Notes: a model not told the origin generated them from the sequence alone. A stretch of DNA of 64,000 nt from Phreatobacter sp. (GCF_027532945.1 NZ_JAPZTZ010000017.1:186001-250000), one strand, 5' to 3'; numbered from the stretch's first letter, positions 29,964-40,122 are shown. A program made the numbers and translations.

Positions 29964-30682
29964 GGACAGCGCTGGTCGCGCTGGCACTGCTCGTCAGCGG
30001 CGGGGTTCAGGCGCAGGACTTTCCCGGCTTCGCCCGGCAGGCGGCCGCCGGCCCGCATCCGGTGATGGAGGTGCTGCAGCCCCATCCTGTCAGGCTGCCG
30101 GGCTTTGCCACGACGCGGATCGAGCTGCGTGCCGGGGAGTGCGGCGCGCCCTGCCCGGCGGATACCGAGCGGGCGGAGATGGTCGAGAGCGGGCCGGGCC
30201 TTGCGCCGGGCACTCCCGCCTTCACCGCGCTCTCCCTGTTCATCCCGCGCGGCACGCTGGCAACGCCGGATCTCACCGTGACGCTCGCCCGCCTCATGCA
30301 GGGCGAGGCCGTGCTGCTGACCATCGAATGGCGGCCGGGCGGGCTCTTCGCCACCGGTCCCGCTCTTGGCGACGATCGTCTCGTCGTGCCTGACCAGATG
30401 CTTACCCAGTGCTGGCACGACATCCTCATCGACCAGTTCTGGTCGGCTGGCCCCGATGGCCGCTTCGCGCTCTGGGTCAACGGCCAGCGCGTTGTGCAGC
30501 GGAGCGGCGCCAATGCGGTGGCGGGCGCGGCTGTCAGGCTCGCCTATGGGCTCTCCCGCCGGCCGGTCTCCGCCTGGACCGCCCGGACAGGGGCCCGTCC
30601 TCCCACCCAGGTCGCCTATTTCGCCGCGGTGCGCCGCGACGCCGACCGCGGGCAGGTCGACATCGACCTGAGGGTGCGCTAG
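29960..30682 (+). CDS. Secreted polysaccharide-lyase-like (jelly-roll) protein
   Basis: 240 residues with a signal peptide (residues 1-19, cleavage after VQAQ). GTG start overlapping the previous stop. The segment [28 protein letters not shown] with the preceding RIELRAGEC resembles the concanavalin-like fold of the heparin-lyase-type family (PF14099), where it forms a conserved beta-hairpin. Two cysteines near the start (GECGAPC) may pair. Catalytic residues cannot be checked by eye, so it may be a binding protein rather than a lyase. Confidence 0.6.
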   Translation: MRTALVALALLVSGGVQAQDFPGFARQAAAGPHPVMEVLQPHPVRLPGFATTRIELRAGECGAPCPADTERAEMVESGPGLAPGTPAFTALSLFIPRGTLATPDLTVTLARLMQGEAVLLTIEWRPGGLFATGPALGDDRLVVPDQMLTQCWHDILIDQFWSAGPDGRFALWVNGQRVVQRSGANAVAGAAVRLAYGLSRRPVSAWTARTGARPPTQVAYFAAVRRDADRGQVDIDLRVR

Positions 30683-30714
30683 CACACCGGCCTCACATTT
30701 GCCGGAAGAGATCC

Positions 30715-32199
30715 ATGTCCGAGACCCCGAAGAAGAAGCCCGGCGCGCTCGCCCGCCTGCCGCGCGGCTTCGTCGACCGTGACGCGGCCGAGATCGCCGG
30801 CGTCACCGCCATGCTGGATACGATCCGCAAGGTTTATGAGCTCTACGGCTTCGAGGCGGTTGAAACCCCGGCCATCGAGTTCACCGACGCGCTCGGCAAG
30901 TTCCTGCCCGACCAGGACCGGCCGAACGAGGGCGTCTTCTCCTTCCAGGACGACGACGAGCAGTGGCTGTCGCTGCGCTACGACCTGACGGCCCCGCTCG
31001 CCCGCTATGTCGCCGAGCATTTCGACGCGCTGCCGAAGCCCTATCGCAGCTATCGCGCCGGCTACGTCTTCCGCAACGAGAAGCCGGGCCCGGGCCGCTT
31101 CCGCCAGTTCATGCAGTTCGATGCCGACACGGTGGGCTCCGCCTCGCCCGCGGCGGATGCCGAGATCTGCATGATGGCTGCCGACACGATGGAGCGGCTC
31201 GGCATCGCCCGCGGCGACTATGTGGTGAAGGTGAACAACCGCAAGGTTCTCGACGGCGTGCTGGAGGCCATCGGCCTCGGCGGCGAGGAGAATGCGGGGC
31301 GGCGGCTGACGGTGCTGCGGGCCATCGACAAGCTCGACAAGTTCGGTCCCGAAGGCGTGAAGCTGCTGCTCGGCGAGGGCCGCAAGGACGAGAGCGGCGA
31401 CTTCACCAAGGGCGCCGGGCTGGATGAGGCCTCCATCACCCGTGTCCTCGCCTTCACCGCGGCCAAGGGTGCCAATGGCGCCGAGACCATCACCAACCTG
31501 CGCGCCGTCGTTGCCGGGATTCCTCGAGGCGAGGAGGGCGTCAGCGAACTCGCCGAGATGGCGACGCTCTTCGATGCAGCCGGCTATGGCAGCCGCATCG
31601 TCATCGACCCCTCCGTCGTCCGCGGCCTCGAATATTACACTGGCCCTGTCTACGAGGTGGAGCTGACCTTCCCCGTGACCAACGAGGACGGCCAGGTCGT
31701 GCGCTTCGGCTCGGTCGCCGGCGGTGGCCGCTATGACGGGCTCGTCGCGCGCTTCCGCGGCGAGGAGGTGCCGGCCACCGGCTTCTCCATCGGCGTCTCG
31801 CGCCTCGCGGCGGCGCTGAAATCCCTCGGCAAGCTCGGCGCCGAGAAGCCCGTCGGCCCCGTTGTCGTCCTCGTCATGGACCGCGACCAGGTCGCCGGGT
31901 ACCAGGCGATGGTGTCAGAGCTGCGCGCCGCCGGCATCCGCGCCGAGATGTATCTCGGCTCGTCCGGCATGAAGGCGCAGATGAAATATGCCGACCGCCG
32001 CAACGCCCCGGCCGTCATCATCCAGGGCTCGAACGAGCGCGAGGCCGGCGAGGTGATGATCAAGGACCTCGTCGCCGGCGCCGAGGCCGCCAAGACCATC
32101 ACCGACAATGCCGAATGGCGCGCCGCCCGGCCCGCCCAGTTCGCGGCCAAGCGCGGCGAGCTGGTGGAGAAGATCCGCGAGCTGCTGGCGGTGCGGTGA
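30715..32199 (+). CDS. hisS: Histidyl-tRNA synthetase
   Basis: 494-residue class II synthetase. Motif 1 lies around [13 protein letters not shown], motif 2 is [20 protein letters not shown], the histidine-specific loop is [15 protein letters not shown], and motif 3 includes [26 protein letters not shown]. The C-terminal anticodon-binding domain spans about 390-490. The N-terminal [14 protein letters not shown] extension is typical of the alphaproteobacterial enzyme, which recognises a tRNA-His lacking the usual G-1. GGAAGAG precedes the ATG. Confidence 0.95.
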   Translation: MSETPKKKPGALARLPRGFVDRDAAEIAGVTAMLDTIRKVYELYGFEAVETPAIEFTDALGKFLPDQDRPNEGVFSFQDDDEQWLSLRYDLTAPLARYVAEHFDALPKPYRSYRAGYVFRNEKPGPGRFRQFMQFDADTVGSASPAADAEICMMAADTMERLGIARGDYVVKVNNRKVLDGVLEAIGLGGEENAGRRLTVLRAIDKLDKFGPEGVKLLLGEGRKDESGDFTKGAGLDEASITRVLAFTAAKGANGAETITNLRAVVAGIPRGEEGVSELAEMATLFDAAGYGSRIVIDPSVVRGLEYYTGPVYEVELTFPVTNEDGQVVRFGSVAGGGRYDGLVARFRGEEVPATGFSIGVSRLAAALKSLGKLGAEKPVGPVVVLVMDRDQVAGYQAMVSELRAAGIRAEMYLGSSGMKAQMKYADRRNAPAVIIQGSNEREAGEVMIKDLVAGAEAAKTITDNAEWRAARPAQFAAKRGELVEKIRELLAVR

Positions 32200-32216
32200 G
32201 GGGGCTCCACGACCCC

Positions 32217-32259
32217 AGTGCGTCCGTGCGATGCTTTGGCGAGCCTCGAAGGACGCACT
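32217..32259. repeat. Palindromic intergenic repeat after hisS
   Basis: AGTGCGTCC (32217-32225) and GGACGCACT (32251-32259) are a 9-bp inverted repeat enclosing GCGAGCCTCGAA. It resembles the abundant short palindromes that separate genes in Hyphomicrobiales genomes. It lies between two convergent genes and may end transcription. Confidence 0.55.
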
Positions 32260-32372
32260 CGGATTATTTGGGGCGACATCGCCATCGGAGTGACAGCAGG
32301 ATCAGAGCGCAGCTCTCGAACCTGCCAAAACCTATCCGACCAGCGTGACGCTGTCAAGGATAATAATCCTAG

Positions 32373-32993
32373 TCAGCCGTCCCGCCTTCCATAGGTCGGC
32401 AGCGACCAGTTGCCCCGGATCGCCAGGGCGCGGATGGCGAAGGTCGTGGTGAAGCCGGCGAGGTCGTCGAGGTCCGGCGAGATCCAGAGGTTCACCGCGA
32501 CGAAGGCGACAGCCCCGGCCAGCGAGGCCGTGACATAGACGTCCCGCCGCAAGGCCAGCGGCACATCGCCGGCGAGGATGTCGCGGATGATGCCGCCGAA
32601 GGTCGCCGTCACCACGCCGAGCAGAACGGCCGAGATGGCCGGCGCGCCTGCATCGAGGGCCCGGGCGGCGCCCGTGGCGGTGAACAGGGCGAGACCGACC
32701 GCGTCGGCCCAGAGGATGGCGCGGGCCCGGTTCTCCCGCTCGAAGAGATGGGCGGTGAAAAAGGCGGCGAGCGCGACGGCCGCGCAGATCACCACCGCCG
32801 TCGGGTCGATGATCCAGGTGACCGGGCGGATGCCGAGCAACACGTCGCGCAGCGTGCCGCCGCCAATGCCGGTGACGGTGCCGAGCAGCGCGAAGCCGAA
32901 GGGGTCCATCTGCTTGCGCGCCGCGACCAGCGCGCCGGTCAGCGCGAAGACCGCGATTCCTGCCCATTCGAGCCAGGGCAGGAGCGCGGTCAT
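32373..32993 (-). CDS. Trimeric intracellular cation channel (TRIC/UPF0126) family protein
   Basis: 206 residues made of two UPF0126 repeats of three helices each plus a seventh helix. The repeat signatures are GTVTGIGGGTLRDVLLG (about 38-55) and GVVTATFGGIIRDILAGDVP (about 122-142); the paired glycine-rich/RD motifs form the potassium-conducting pore. It follows grpE by 6 bp on the same strand and may be co-transcribed. Confidence 0.9.
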   Translation of the reverse strand: MTALLPWLEWAGIAVFALTGALVAARKQMDPFGFALLGTVTGIGGGTLRDVLLGIRPVTWIIDPTAVVICAAVALAAFFTAHLFERENRARAILWADAVGLALFTATGAARALDAGAPAISAVLLGVVTATFGGIIRDILAGDVPLALRRDVYVTASLAGAVAFVAVNLWISPDLDDLAGFTTTFAIRALAIRGNWSLPTYGRRDG

Positions 32994-32999
32994 GCGGGA

Positions 33000-33605
33000 T
33001 CAGGCCTCGTCGGAGGCAGCGGGCTGGGGCGCTGCCTTCGGACCGCCGGTGGAGACGCCGACCAGGGCCGGGCGCAGCACGCGCTCGCCGATGACGAAGC
33101 CGGCCTGGACGGTCTGCACCACCGTGCCCTTGGGCAGCTCGGCATTGGGGACCTCGAACATGGCCTGATGCAGGTTCGGGTCGAACTTCTGCCCGTCCGG
33201 CTCGATCTTCTTCACGCCGTGCTTCTCCAGCGTCTTGAGGAGCTCGCGCTCGGTGAGGTCGATGCCCTCGACGAAGGCCTTGAGCGGGCCCGCGGCCGGG
33301 CGGGCCTCGGTGGGGAGGGTGTCGAAGGCGCGGCGCATGTTGTCGGCGACGTTGAGCATGTCGCGGGCGAAGGAGGTGACGCCGTAGGTGCGGGCATCGG
33401 CGACCTCGCGCTCGGTGCGCTTCCGGAGGTTCTCCATCTCCGCCAGCGTGCGGAGCATGCGGTCCTTCATGTCGCGCGCCTCGGCCTGGGCGGCGGCGAG
33501 CAGGGCCGGGCCGGCATCCATCAGCGAGGCCTCGGCCTCGGGCTCGGCGGTTCCGGTGGCCTCGTCGATCGGCACTTCGTCGTGCCCGTTGGTCGGGTTG
33601 GTCAT
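33000..33605 (-). CDS. grpE: Nucleotide exchange factor GrpE
   Basis: 201 residues: an acidic disordered N-terminus, a long coiled coil (about 35-90, [23 protein letters not shown]), and a C-terminal beta-domain with the GrpE signature [24 protein letters not shown]. It releases ADP from DnaK. ATG at 33605. Unlike most relatives, hrcA is not next to it; it lies downstream of a panE-like gene in the dnaA-dnaN-folD run. Confidence 0.95.
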   Translation of the reverse strand: MTNPTNGHDEVPIDEATGTAEPEAEASLMDAGPALLAAAQAEARDMKDRMLRTLAEMENLRKRTEREVADARTYGVTSFARDMLNVADNMRRAFDTLPTEARPAAGPLKAFVEGIDLTERELLKTLEKHGVKKIEPDGQKFDPNLHQAMFEVPNAELPKGTVVQTVQAGFVIGERVLRPALVGVSTGGPKAAPQPAASDEA

Positions 33606-33683
33606 GGCAATTCGCCTCGGGTGCAAAAGGTTGGCCCGGATATCGAACCTGCCGGCGACAAAATCAAGGCTGGAGGGGCGATG

Positions 33684-34706
33684 TCAGGCCGCGCAGAGGG
33701 CGGCGAGCAGCTCCGGGCCCGACATTCGGGTGCCAGGGCGGGCGGCATCGACCAGCCTGACCATGGCCGCATTGAGCGGCGCCTCTCGTCCATGGGCCGC
33801 GGCGAGGCGGATGACGGCGCCGCAGAGATCGTCGATCTCGGTGGGACAGCCGGCAGCAAGGTCGTCGGCCATGGAGGAGCGGGCGGTCGGGCCGATCGTC
33901 AGCATCGAGGCGGCGATGCGGGAGAAGAGGAAGGTCGGCAGGCGGAGGATCGTCGGGATGAGGGCAGGTGGCGCGGCGCCGACCTTTGCCGGGCGGAGGC
34001 CGGCCGCCTTCATCGCTGCGAGCGCCTCGTCCTGCAGCGCGGCGAGGACCCGGCGATAGGCGCGGTCCATCAGCTCGTCGCGGAGCGGCAGGCCGGAGAG
34101 CGCATTGACGGGATTGTTGAGGTTGAGGAGCAGCTTGCCCCATTGCACCGTCGCCATGTCCAGGCAGAGCGTCAGCGGCAGGCCGGCCGCGGCGAAGGCG
34201 GGTGCGGCAGCGCGGGTCGCGGCATGGTCGGCGGCGTGGAGGTCGCCGGAGGTGGTGCGGCGGGCGATGAGGCGCCCGTCGGCTCCCGCGTCCAGCGTCA
34301 CATTGAAGGGCACCATGCCGGCGAGGGCGGTCAGGTGCGGCGCCGCGGCGGCGATGCGGGTGGGATTGTCGATGCCGTTCTGCAACGACAGCACCGGTGT
34401 TCCCGACGCGAAGGCCGCGCCGATGGCTTGCGCTGCATCGCCTGTCGCGCCGGACTTGGTGCAGAGGAGGACGATCACGTCACCGGGACCGGCGGCCTCG
34501 GCTACGGTCTCGACGACCGACAGGGCTCCGGGCTGCAGGATCGCCTCGGTGCCGTCGAGATCGGCCACCATGAGACCATGGGCCCGGAGCGCAGCTGCCT
34601 TCCCGCCACGGGCGACGACAATGACATCCGCCCCGCCCCGTGCCAGCCGCCCGCCGATGAAGCAGCCGATGGCCCCGGCTCCGACAATGACGAAGCGCTG
34701 GGCCAT
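33684..34706 (-). CDS. Ketopantoate reductase-family protein (2-dehydropantoate 2-reductase)
   Basis: 340 residues. The NADPH site GAGAIG is at residues 9-14 (VIVGAGAIGCFIGGRLA), and the catalytic Lys lies in WGKLLLNLNNPVNAL with the asparagines typical of the family. It reduces ketopantoate to pantoate in pantothenate/CoA synthesis, though the family also includes related oxo-acid reductases. It starts 11 bp after folD and ends 78 bp before grpE. Confidence 0.85.
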   Translation of the reverse strand: MAQRFVIVGAGAIGCFIGGRLARGGADVIVVARGGKAAALRAHGLMVADLDGTEAILQPGALSVVETVAEAAGPGDVIVLLCTKSGATGDAAQAIGAAFASGTPVLSLQNGIDNPTRIAAAAPHLTALAGMVPFNVTLDAGADGRLIARRTTSGDLHAADHAATRAAAPAFAAAGLPLTLCLDMATVQWGKLLLNLNNPVNALSGLPLRDELMDRAYRRVLAALQDEALAAMKAAGLRPAKVGAAPPALIPTILRLPTFLFSRIAASMLTIGPTARSSMADDLAAGCPTEIDDLCGAVIRLAAAHGREAPLNAAMVRLVDAARPGTRMSGPELLAALCAA

Positions 34707-34717
34707 GGCGGGTTCCG

Positions 34718-35626
34718 TCAGGCGCCGAAGCGCGGCCGGGCGAGGCCCTCGCGCAGATGCGCCGCCGTGACCGTGTTCGCCATCAGCAGCGCGATGGTCA
34801 TGGGCCCGACGCCACCCGGCACCGGCGTGATGGCCGAGGCGACCTCGGCGGCCTCGGCAAAGGCCAAATCACCGACGAGGCGCGTCTTGCCCTCGCCCTT
34901 GTCCGGCGCGGGGATGCGGTTGATGCCGACATCGATGACCACTGCGCCGGGCTTGACCCAGTCGCCGCGGACCATCTCGGGCCGCCCCACTGCCGCGACC
35001 AGCACATCGGCCTGCCGGCAGAGGGCGGCGAGGTCTGTGGTGCGGGAATGGGCGATGGTGACGGTCGCGTCGCGCTGCAGAAGCAACTGGGCGATCGGCT
35101 TGCCGACGATGTTGGAGCGGCCGACGACCACGGCATGCTTGCCGGCGAGGGAGGGGCCGAGGACGCTCTCGAGAAGGATCATCGAGCCAGCGGGGGTGCA
35201 GGGCACCAGCGCGCGGTCGGTGGCGCCGGAGCCGAGCAGGCCGACATTGACGGGGTGGAAGCCGTCGACGTCCTTGGCCGGGTCGATCGCGGTGAGCACG
35301 GTCTCGGCATCGATGCCCTTGGGCAGCGGCAGCTGGACGAGGATGCCGTCGATCCCGGGATCGGCGTTGAGGCGGGCGACCAGCGCCAGCAGGTCGGCCT
35401 GGCTCGTGGTCACGGGCAGTGTGTGCTGCTCGGAGCGGAAGCCGGCGGCCTCGGCCTCGCGGCCCTTGTTGCGGACATAGACCTGGCTTGCCGGATCCTC
35501 GCCGACCAGCACGACGGCAAGACCGGGCGGGCGGCCCCTGGCGGCGCGGAAGGCGTCGGCACGCGCCTTGACCTCGGCGAGGACGGCGGCGGCCGTGGCC
35601 TTGCCGTCTATGATGCGGGCGGTCAC
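34718..35626 (-). CDS. folD: Bifunctional methylenetetrahydrofolate dehydrogenase/cyclohydrolase FolD
   Basis: 302 residues. The substrate lysine is in [10 protein letters not shown], with the block [13 protein letters not shown], the strong signature [12 protein letters not shown] and the NADP site [18 protein letters not shown]. The ending [19 protein letters not shown] is diagnostic. It supplies 10-formyl-THF for purines and initiator tRNA. It sits 5 bp after dnaN, the place usually taken by recF. Confidence 0.96.
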   Translation of the reverse strand: MTARIIDGKATAAAVLAEVKARADAFRAARGRPPGLAVVLVGEDPASQVYVRNKGREAEAAGFRSEQHTLPVTTSQADLLALVARLNADPGIDGILVQLPLPKGIDAETVLTAIDPAKDVDGFHPVNVGLLGSGATDRALVPCTPAGSMILLESVLGPSLAGKHAVVVGRSNIVGKPIAQLLLQRDATVTIAHSRTTDLAALCRQADVLVAAVGRPEMVRGDWVKPGAVVIDVGINRIPAPDKGEGKTRLVGDLAFAEAAEVASAITPVPGGVGPMTIALLMANTVTAAHLREGLARPRFGA

Positions 35627-35631
35627 TGGGG

Positions 35632-36750
35632 TCAGACCCGCATCGGCATGAGGACGTAGAGCGCGCCGGGACCCGCGGGGTCATGGATCAGCGTCGGCGA
35701 GCCTGGATCGGCGAGCTTCAGCTCGACGGTGTCGCCGTCGATCTGGCCGGTGATGTCGAGGAGGTAGCGGGAGTTGAAGCCGATATCGAGGCCATCGGCC
35801 TCGTAGGAGACTTCGAGCTCCTCGGTCGCGCTGCCGGAATCCGGGTTGGTCACCGAGAGGGTCAGGCGGCCGTCACTGGCGGAGAGCTTCACGGCGCGGC
35901 CACGCTCCGACGAGACGGTCGAGACGCGGTCGACGGCAGCGGCGAACTCGCCCTTCTCGACGGTGAGGATCTTGTCGTTGGCCTGGGGAATGACCCGGGC
36001 ATAGTCGGGGAAGGTGCCGTCGATGAGCTTCGAGGTCAGCACCGTCTCGCCGAAGCGGAAGCGGATCTTGGCGGTGGAGAGCTCCACCGTGACAGAGGCG
36101 TCCGGTGCATCGGCCAGGCGCTGGACCTCGGCCACCGTCTTGCGCGGCACGATGACGCCGGGCATGCCGGCCGCACCCGCCGGGGCCTCGAACTCGACCT
36201 GGGCGAGGCGATGGCCGTCGGTGGCGACGGCGCGGATGAGGCTCTGGCCGCCCTTCTCGACGACATGCAGGAAGATGCCGTTGAGATAGTAGCGCGTCTC
36301 CTCGGTGGAGATGGCGAACTGCGTCTTGTCGATGAGCCGCTTCAGGTGCCCGGCGGGCAGGGAGAAGGAATGGCTCATGTCGCCGGCGGCGATGTCGGGG
36401 AAATCGCTCTCGGGGATGGTCTGGAGCGTGAAGCGCGAGCGCCCGGCCTTGACGGCGAGCGTGCCCTTGTCGCCGACCATCTCAAGCTGGATCTGCGAGC
36501 CGTCGGGCAGCTTGCGGACAATGTCGTAGATCATGTGGGCGGGCACGGTGGTGCCGCCGGCCGCACCCACCTCGGCGGGGAGCGTCTCCACCACCTCGAT
36601 GTCGAGGTCCGTTGCCTTGAGGCGCAGGGAGGTGCCGTCCGCCTTCATCAGCACGTTCGACAGCACGGGAATCGTGTTGCGGCGCTCAACGACGCGGTGG
36701 ACATGCCCGAGGGACTTCAGGAGCTGGGCCCGTTCGACGGTGACCTTCAT
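35632..36750 (-). CDS. dnaN: DNA polymerase III sliding clamp (beta subunit)
   Basis: 372 residues in three clamp domains. Start set at [34 protein letters not shown] (ATG 36750), the standard clamp N-terminus; the end [11 protein letters not shown] is the conserved clamp C-terminus. It tethers Pol III to DNA. Located 148 bp after dnaA on the same strand, as usual near the origin, but followed by folD instead of recF. Confidence 0.97.
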   Translation of the reverse strand: MKVTVERAQLLKSLGHVHRVVERRNTIPVLSNVLMKADGTSLRLKATDLDIEVVETLPAEVGAAGGTTVPAHMIYDIVRKLPDGSQIQLEMVGDKGTLAVKAGRSRFTLQTIPESDFPDIAAGDMSHSFSLPAGHLKRLIDKTQFAISTEETRYYLNGIFLHVVEKGGQSLIRAVATDGHRLAQVEFEAPAGAAGMPGVIVPRKTVAEVQRLADAPDASVTVELSTAKIRFRFGETVLTSKLIDGTFPDYARVIPQANDKILTVEKGEFAAAVDRVSTVSSERGRAVKLSASDGRLTLSVTNPDSGSATEELEVSYEADGLDIGFNSRYLLDITGQIDGDTVELKLADPGSPTLIHDPAGPGALYVLMPMRV

Positions 36751-36898
36751 CCATGCTGCTCCGATCGACGGGGGCGCCGGGCTGTCCGGCACCCCGAAAA
36801 CAAGGGGCGTCAGTCAACCCCGCGGCGCAGCATGATGCAAGCGGAAGGCCAGTCGCGGCCGCCCTATCCACGTCTTTCCTGTCGACAGGCGACCAGGT

Positions 36899-38368
36899 TC
36901 AGTCGTTGAGACGCCGCTTCAGCACCTCGACCTCCTCGCAGAGCGCCGGATCCTGGCCGACGAGGCCCTCAATCTTGCGCACGGCGTGCAGGACGGTGGT
37001 GTGGTCGCGGCCGCCGAAGCGCCGGCCGATCTCGGGCAGCGACCGCAGCGTCATGGTCTTGGCGAGATACATGGCGATCTGCCGCGGCCGAACGACGGTG
37101 GCGGTGCGGCGCGAGGAGAGGATGTCGGAGCGGCTGACATTGTAGTGCTGCGCCACGATCTTCTGGATGTCCTCGATCTTCACCCGCTTCGGCTCGACCA
37201 CGCGGACCAGGTCGCGAATGGAGCGCTCGGCCATTTCCACCGTCACCGGCTGGCTGGTGAGGCGGTTGGTGGCGATGAGCCGGTTGAAGGCGCCGTCGAG
37301 GTCGCGGCCGTTCTGGGTCACGTTCTTGGCGACATAGGTCATCACGGCCGGCGGCACGTCGAAGCCGGGATGGGCGAGCTTCGCATGGGCGAGCTTCTGC
37401 TTGAGGATGTCGAAGCGCAGGTTCTCGTCGAGGGCGCCGATCTCGACCGTGAGGCCGCCGGCGAGGCGCGAGCGCACCCGCTCGTCGAGGTTTTCGAGGT
37501 CGGAGGGCGGACGGTCGCCGGCGACGACGATCTGCCGGCCGGCATCGATCAGCGCGTTCAGCGTGTGGCAGAACTCGGCCTGGGTCTGCTTGCCCTGCAG
37601 GAACTGCAGGTCGTCGATGATCAGCAGGTCGATGTTGCGCAGCGCCTCCTTGAAGGCGATGGCGGTCTGGTTCTTCAGCGCCGCGACGAAGCCGAAGGTG
37701 AACTTCTCAGCGGTGAGATAGAGGACGCGGCGGCCACCGGCCTGCGCCGTGCCGGCGACGGCATGGAGCAGGTGCGTCTTGCCGAGGCCGACGCCGGCAT
37801 GGATGTAGAGGGGATTGAACAGCACCGCGTCTGTCGGGCGGGCCTGGGCCACCTGCAGGGCGGCGGCGCGGGCGAGCGTGTTCGAGCGGCCCTGGATGAA
37901 GGTCTCGAAGGTCAGGCGCGGGTCGAGCGGCGAGCCGCCGAGCGTGTTCTGAACGGAGGAGAGCTGCGGCGCCTCGGCGCGGGCGGCGGCAGGCATCGCG
38001 GCCGAACGCGGCGTCTCGTCGACGGGACGGGGACGGACCACGGCGCGGGCACTGGCGGCGGTGCGCACGGCGACGTCGATGGAGATGGGGCGGTCGGCCT
38101 CCTCGCTCCAGCGGGCGATGATGCGGTCCTTGTAGTGGTGGTCGATCCAGCTCTTGAGGAAGCGGGTCGGCACCGACAGGCGCACGGCGTCGCCCTGGGC
38201 GGCCTCGATCTCGATGCTCTTGAACCAGCTGGAGAACACGTCCTCGCCGAGCTCGGCGCGCAGCCGGCGGCTGACGCGCTCCCAGATGGCTCCCGCACGC
38301 ATGGAATCGCTCATGGTGTCGGTCGCATCCTCGGTGACTTCACGGACGGTGTCGTGAGTGGCAAACAC
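36899..38368 (-). CDS. dnaA: Chromosomal replication initiator DnaA
   Basis: 489 residues. Domain I spans about 25-100 ([22 protein letters not shown]). Domain III carries Walker [13 protein letters not shown] and Walker [14 protein letters not shown], and domain IV ends with [17 protein letters not shown], which binds DnaA boxes. The start is a GTG at 38368 behind GGGGGA; an ATG 54 bp in ([14 protein letters not shown]) is the alternative. It unwinds oriC. The rhodanese gene is 75 bp upstream, with a 741-bp gap beyond it. Confidence 0.96.
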   Translation of the reverse strand: MFATHDTVREVTEDATDTMSDSMRAGAIWERVSRRLRAELGEDVFSSWFKSIEIEAAQGDAVRLSVPTRFLKSWIDHHYKDRIIARWSEEADRPISIDVAVRTAASARAVVRPRPVDETPRSAAMPAAARAEAPQLSSVQNTLGGSPLDPRLTFETFIQGRSNTLARAAALQVAQARPTDAVLFNPLYIHAGVGLGKTHLLHAVAGTAQAGGRRVLYLTAEKFTFGFVAALKNQTAIAFKEALRNIDLLIIDDLQFLQGKQTQAEFCHTLNALIDAGRQIVVAGDRPPSDLENLDERVRSRLAGGLTVEIGALDENLRFDILKQKLAHAKLAHPGFDVPPAVMTYVAKNVTQNGRDLDGAFNRLIATNRLTSQPVTVEMAERSIRDLVRVVEPKRVKIEDIQKIVAQHYNVSRSDILSSRRTATVVRPRQIAMYLAKTMTLRSLPEIGRRFGGRDHTTVLHAVRKIEGLVGQDPALCEEVEVLKRRLND

Positions 38369-38443
38369 GATGGTCCCCCATCTGGTCCGGCTGGACGAAA
38401 TTAACGCGGTGATGAACGGGTGGAGAAAAGCAGAGGGGAGCGA

Positions 38444-38890
38444 TCAGCTCTGGCGCCAGGGCAGGCCGTCGGCCTTCCACCCTGACGTGCCGCCCCTGTG
38501 GCCGGCGCCGTCAGGAGGACCTTCGAAGCCTCCCGCCACATTGTAGCTGGCGGTGAAGCCGGCCTCGGCCATGGCGATGGCCGCAGCCTTCGATCGAATG
38601 CCCGAACGGCACAGGAAGTAGAGCGGCGCGTCCTTGGCGATGCCCCGGGCGGCGAGATCCGCAGCAAGAGTTGAAACGAAGTCCGGATTGACGGTCATCG
38701 CGGGAAAAACCTGCCATTCGAGGCGGAGGGCCTCACGGCCGAGGCCGGTGAGGTCGGGCGAGCCGACATAGGCCCATTCGGCGGTCGTGCGGACGTCGAT
38801 CAGCTGCGCTTGCGCATCCGACCGAAGATGGTCCAGGCAGTCTTTCGGCGATCGATCCCCAGCATAATTCGCCCCCTGCGCATGCGACAT
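38444..38890 (-). CDS. Rhodanese-like domain protein
   Basis: 148-residue single rhodanese domain. The persulfide loop is FLCRSGIRS (Cys near residue 104), preceded by the standard LIDVRTTAEW and followed by GFTASYNVAGGFEGPP. These proteins carry sulfane sulfur. It lies between the rpsT-side gap and dnaA on the same strand, so it may share the dnaA promoter. Its sulfur partner is unknown. Confidence 0.88.
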   Translation of the reverse strand: MSHAQGANYAGDRSPKDCLDHLRSDAQAQLIDVRTTAEWAYVGSPDLTGLGREALRLEWQVFPAMTVNPDFVSTLAADLAARGIAKDAPLYFLCRSGIRSKAAAIAMAEAGFTASYNVAGGFEGPPDGAGHRGGTSGWKADGLPWRQS

Positions 38891-39183
38891 GGCCCACCCA
38901 CGCGGCCGATTGGTGGCCGCGTGCCTCAGTTGTCAATCCAATGTTCAACTCGCAGGATTGCTCCAGTCGCCGTCCTAGAACGACGTCCTGAAGACTTTGA
39001 TCTCCGGCTTCACCCCCCGATACTGCGACCGCTTGGGGACTGACCTTGCCTCATCCGAGGCAAAACAGTCCCTGGCCTGCGACTGCAAGCGCGGATCGTC
39101 AGATCTTCCAATGAAGCCCAAGGTGGCCCCCCCGAGTGATGAAAGTGATACACAGGGCACCCGGACCCGGCAACGGATTTCGC

Positions 39184-39198
39184 TTAAGAAATGGTTAA
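39184..39198 (-). promoter_or_regulatory. Perfect CtrA box in the dnaA-rpsT gap
   Basis: TTAA-gaaatgg-TTAA (TTAA-N7-TTAA). Read on the minus strand the left half is TTAACCAT, the canonical CtrA half-site sequence, and the direction points toward dnaA. CtrA represses replication initiation at this kind of site in Caulobacter. Confidence 0.65.
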
Positions 39199-39554
39199 GG
39201 ACCTGCGCTTGACTCGCCGCGGGATTTGGGGTTCGCCGCGACCGGTTTTCAACCCCCTGATGAATCGTCAAATTTTGCTCGGGCCCACGAAGGCCCATCC
39301 GCGGATTGTCGGATTTTGGGCCCGCAACATGCCCCAGCGTCATGCCGTTCGGTCCGAGCGTTTCGGTCCCGTAACGGTCGTCCCCCGGCTAAGCTTCTGA
39401 TTCACGGGATGTTTTCCGACGCGTCCTTTAGCCGGTTCAGCGCACCCTCCGTGCCACGTCAGGTGCCGACTCAAAATTTTTGGGTTGACGCGCCTCTGTT
39501 GCGATTTCGCCACAGATGCCCCCGGCATCATCTCGATACCGGCGCCAGGACAGC

Positions 39555-39579
39555 AAAAAGCCCGGCTCAGGGCCGGGCT
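39555..39579 (-). terminator. rpsT Rho-independent terminator
   Basis: AGCCCGGC-tcagg-GCCGGGCT is an 8-bp perfect stem with a 5-base loop, followed on the minus strand by TTTTT. A second hairpin (CCGGGCGGC/GCCGCCCGG, 39600-39620) lies between it and the rpsT stop. Confidence 0.88.
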
Positions 39580-39631
39580 CGGGACGTCGCTTCAGGCAAC
39601 CGGGCGGCCGTGCCGCCCGGAGGGGGCGCGC

Positions 39632-39898
39632 TCAGGCGCCGATCTTGGCGATGCGGTGGGCGAGGCGCGACACTTTGCGCGAGGCGGTGTTGCGGTGCAG
39701 GACGCCCTTCTGCGCGGCGCGGATGATCTCCGGCTGGGCGTCCTGGAAAGCGGCGGTGGCGGCGGCCTTGTCGCCCGAAGCGATCGCCTCTTCCACCTTG
39801 CGCAGGAAGGTGCGCATGCGCGAGCGGCGAGCCTGGTTCACAGCGGTGCGCCGCGCGATCACGCGGGCGGCCTTCTTCGCGGAAGCCGTATTGGCCAT
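39632..39898 (-). CDS. rpsT: 30S ribosomal protein S20
   Basis: 88 residues, very basic, beginning [20 protein letters not shown] and ending HRIAKIGA, as S20 does. Binds 16S rRNA at the body of the small subunit. The ATG at 39898 was chosen by family comparison. rpsT beside dnaA is a common alphaproteobacterial arrangement. Followed by two hairpins, the second with a T-tract. Confidence 0.96.
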   Translation of the reverse strand: MANTASAKKAARVIARRTAVNQARRSRMRTFLRKVEEAIASGDKAAATAAFQDAQPEIIRAAQKGVLHRNTASRKVSRLAHRIAKIGA

Positions 39899-40122
39899 AG
39901 GTCTTGTCCCGGCGGCTGGCCCCGGAGACCTCGGGGCGCAAGAAAACGAGAGCGGCGGCACGGGGCCGCCACGGAGGGGTCCCTATAGTCTCGGACCATT
40001 CCGGCGTCAACGGGAAATGGGGCGGGCCCTGCGTTTTTCGTGGGGGACCGGCCGTCGCCTTGGCCTTAGAACAACAGGCCCGGCGCCGCGCCGCCTCCAG
40101 AGCCTATCCTCGAGCCGAGCCC

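Larger units (their letters stand above)
38891..39631. other. Gene-free region upstream of rhodanese-dnaA: candidate origin/control region
   Basis: 741 bp without a credible gene. It holds a perfect CtrA box (39184-39198), four GANTC CcrM sites (39211, 39262, 39399, 39468), one near-consensus DnaA box TGATACACA (39146-39154) and AT-rich runs around 39471-39482. Caulobacter dnaA also lies next to rpsT with CtrA/CcrM control nearby. This could be the dnaA promoter, part of oriC, or both; only one convincing DnaA box is visible, which weakens the origin reading. Confidence 0.5.

Noticed and set aside
39226..39726. A 166-residue plus-strand frame in the dnaA-rpsT gap
   Set aside because: It runs into rpsT on the opposite strand, has no start signal of note and its composition is GC-shadow-like.
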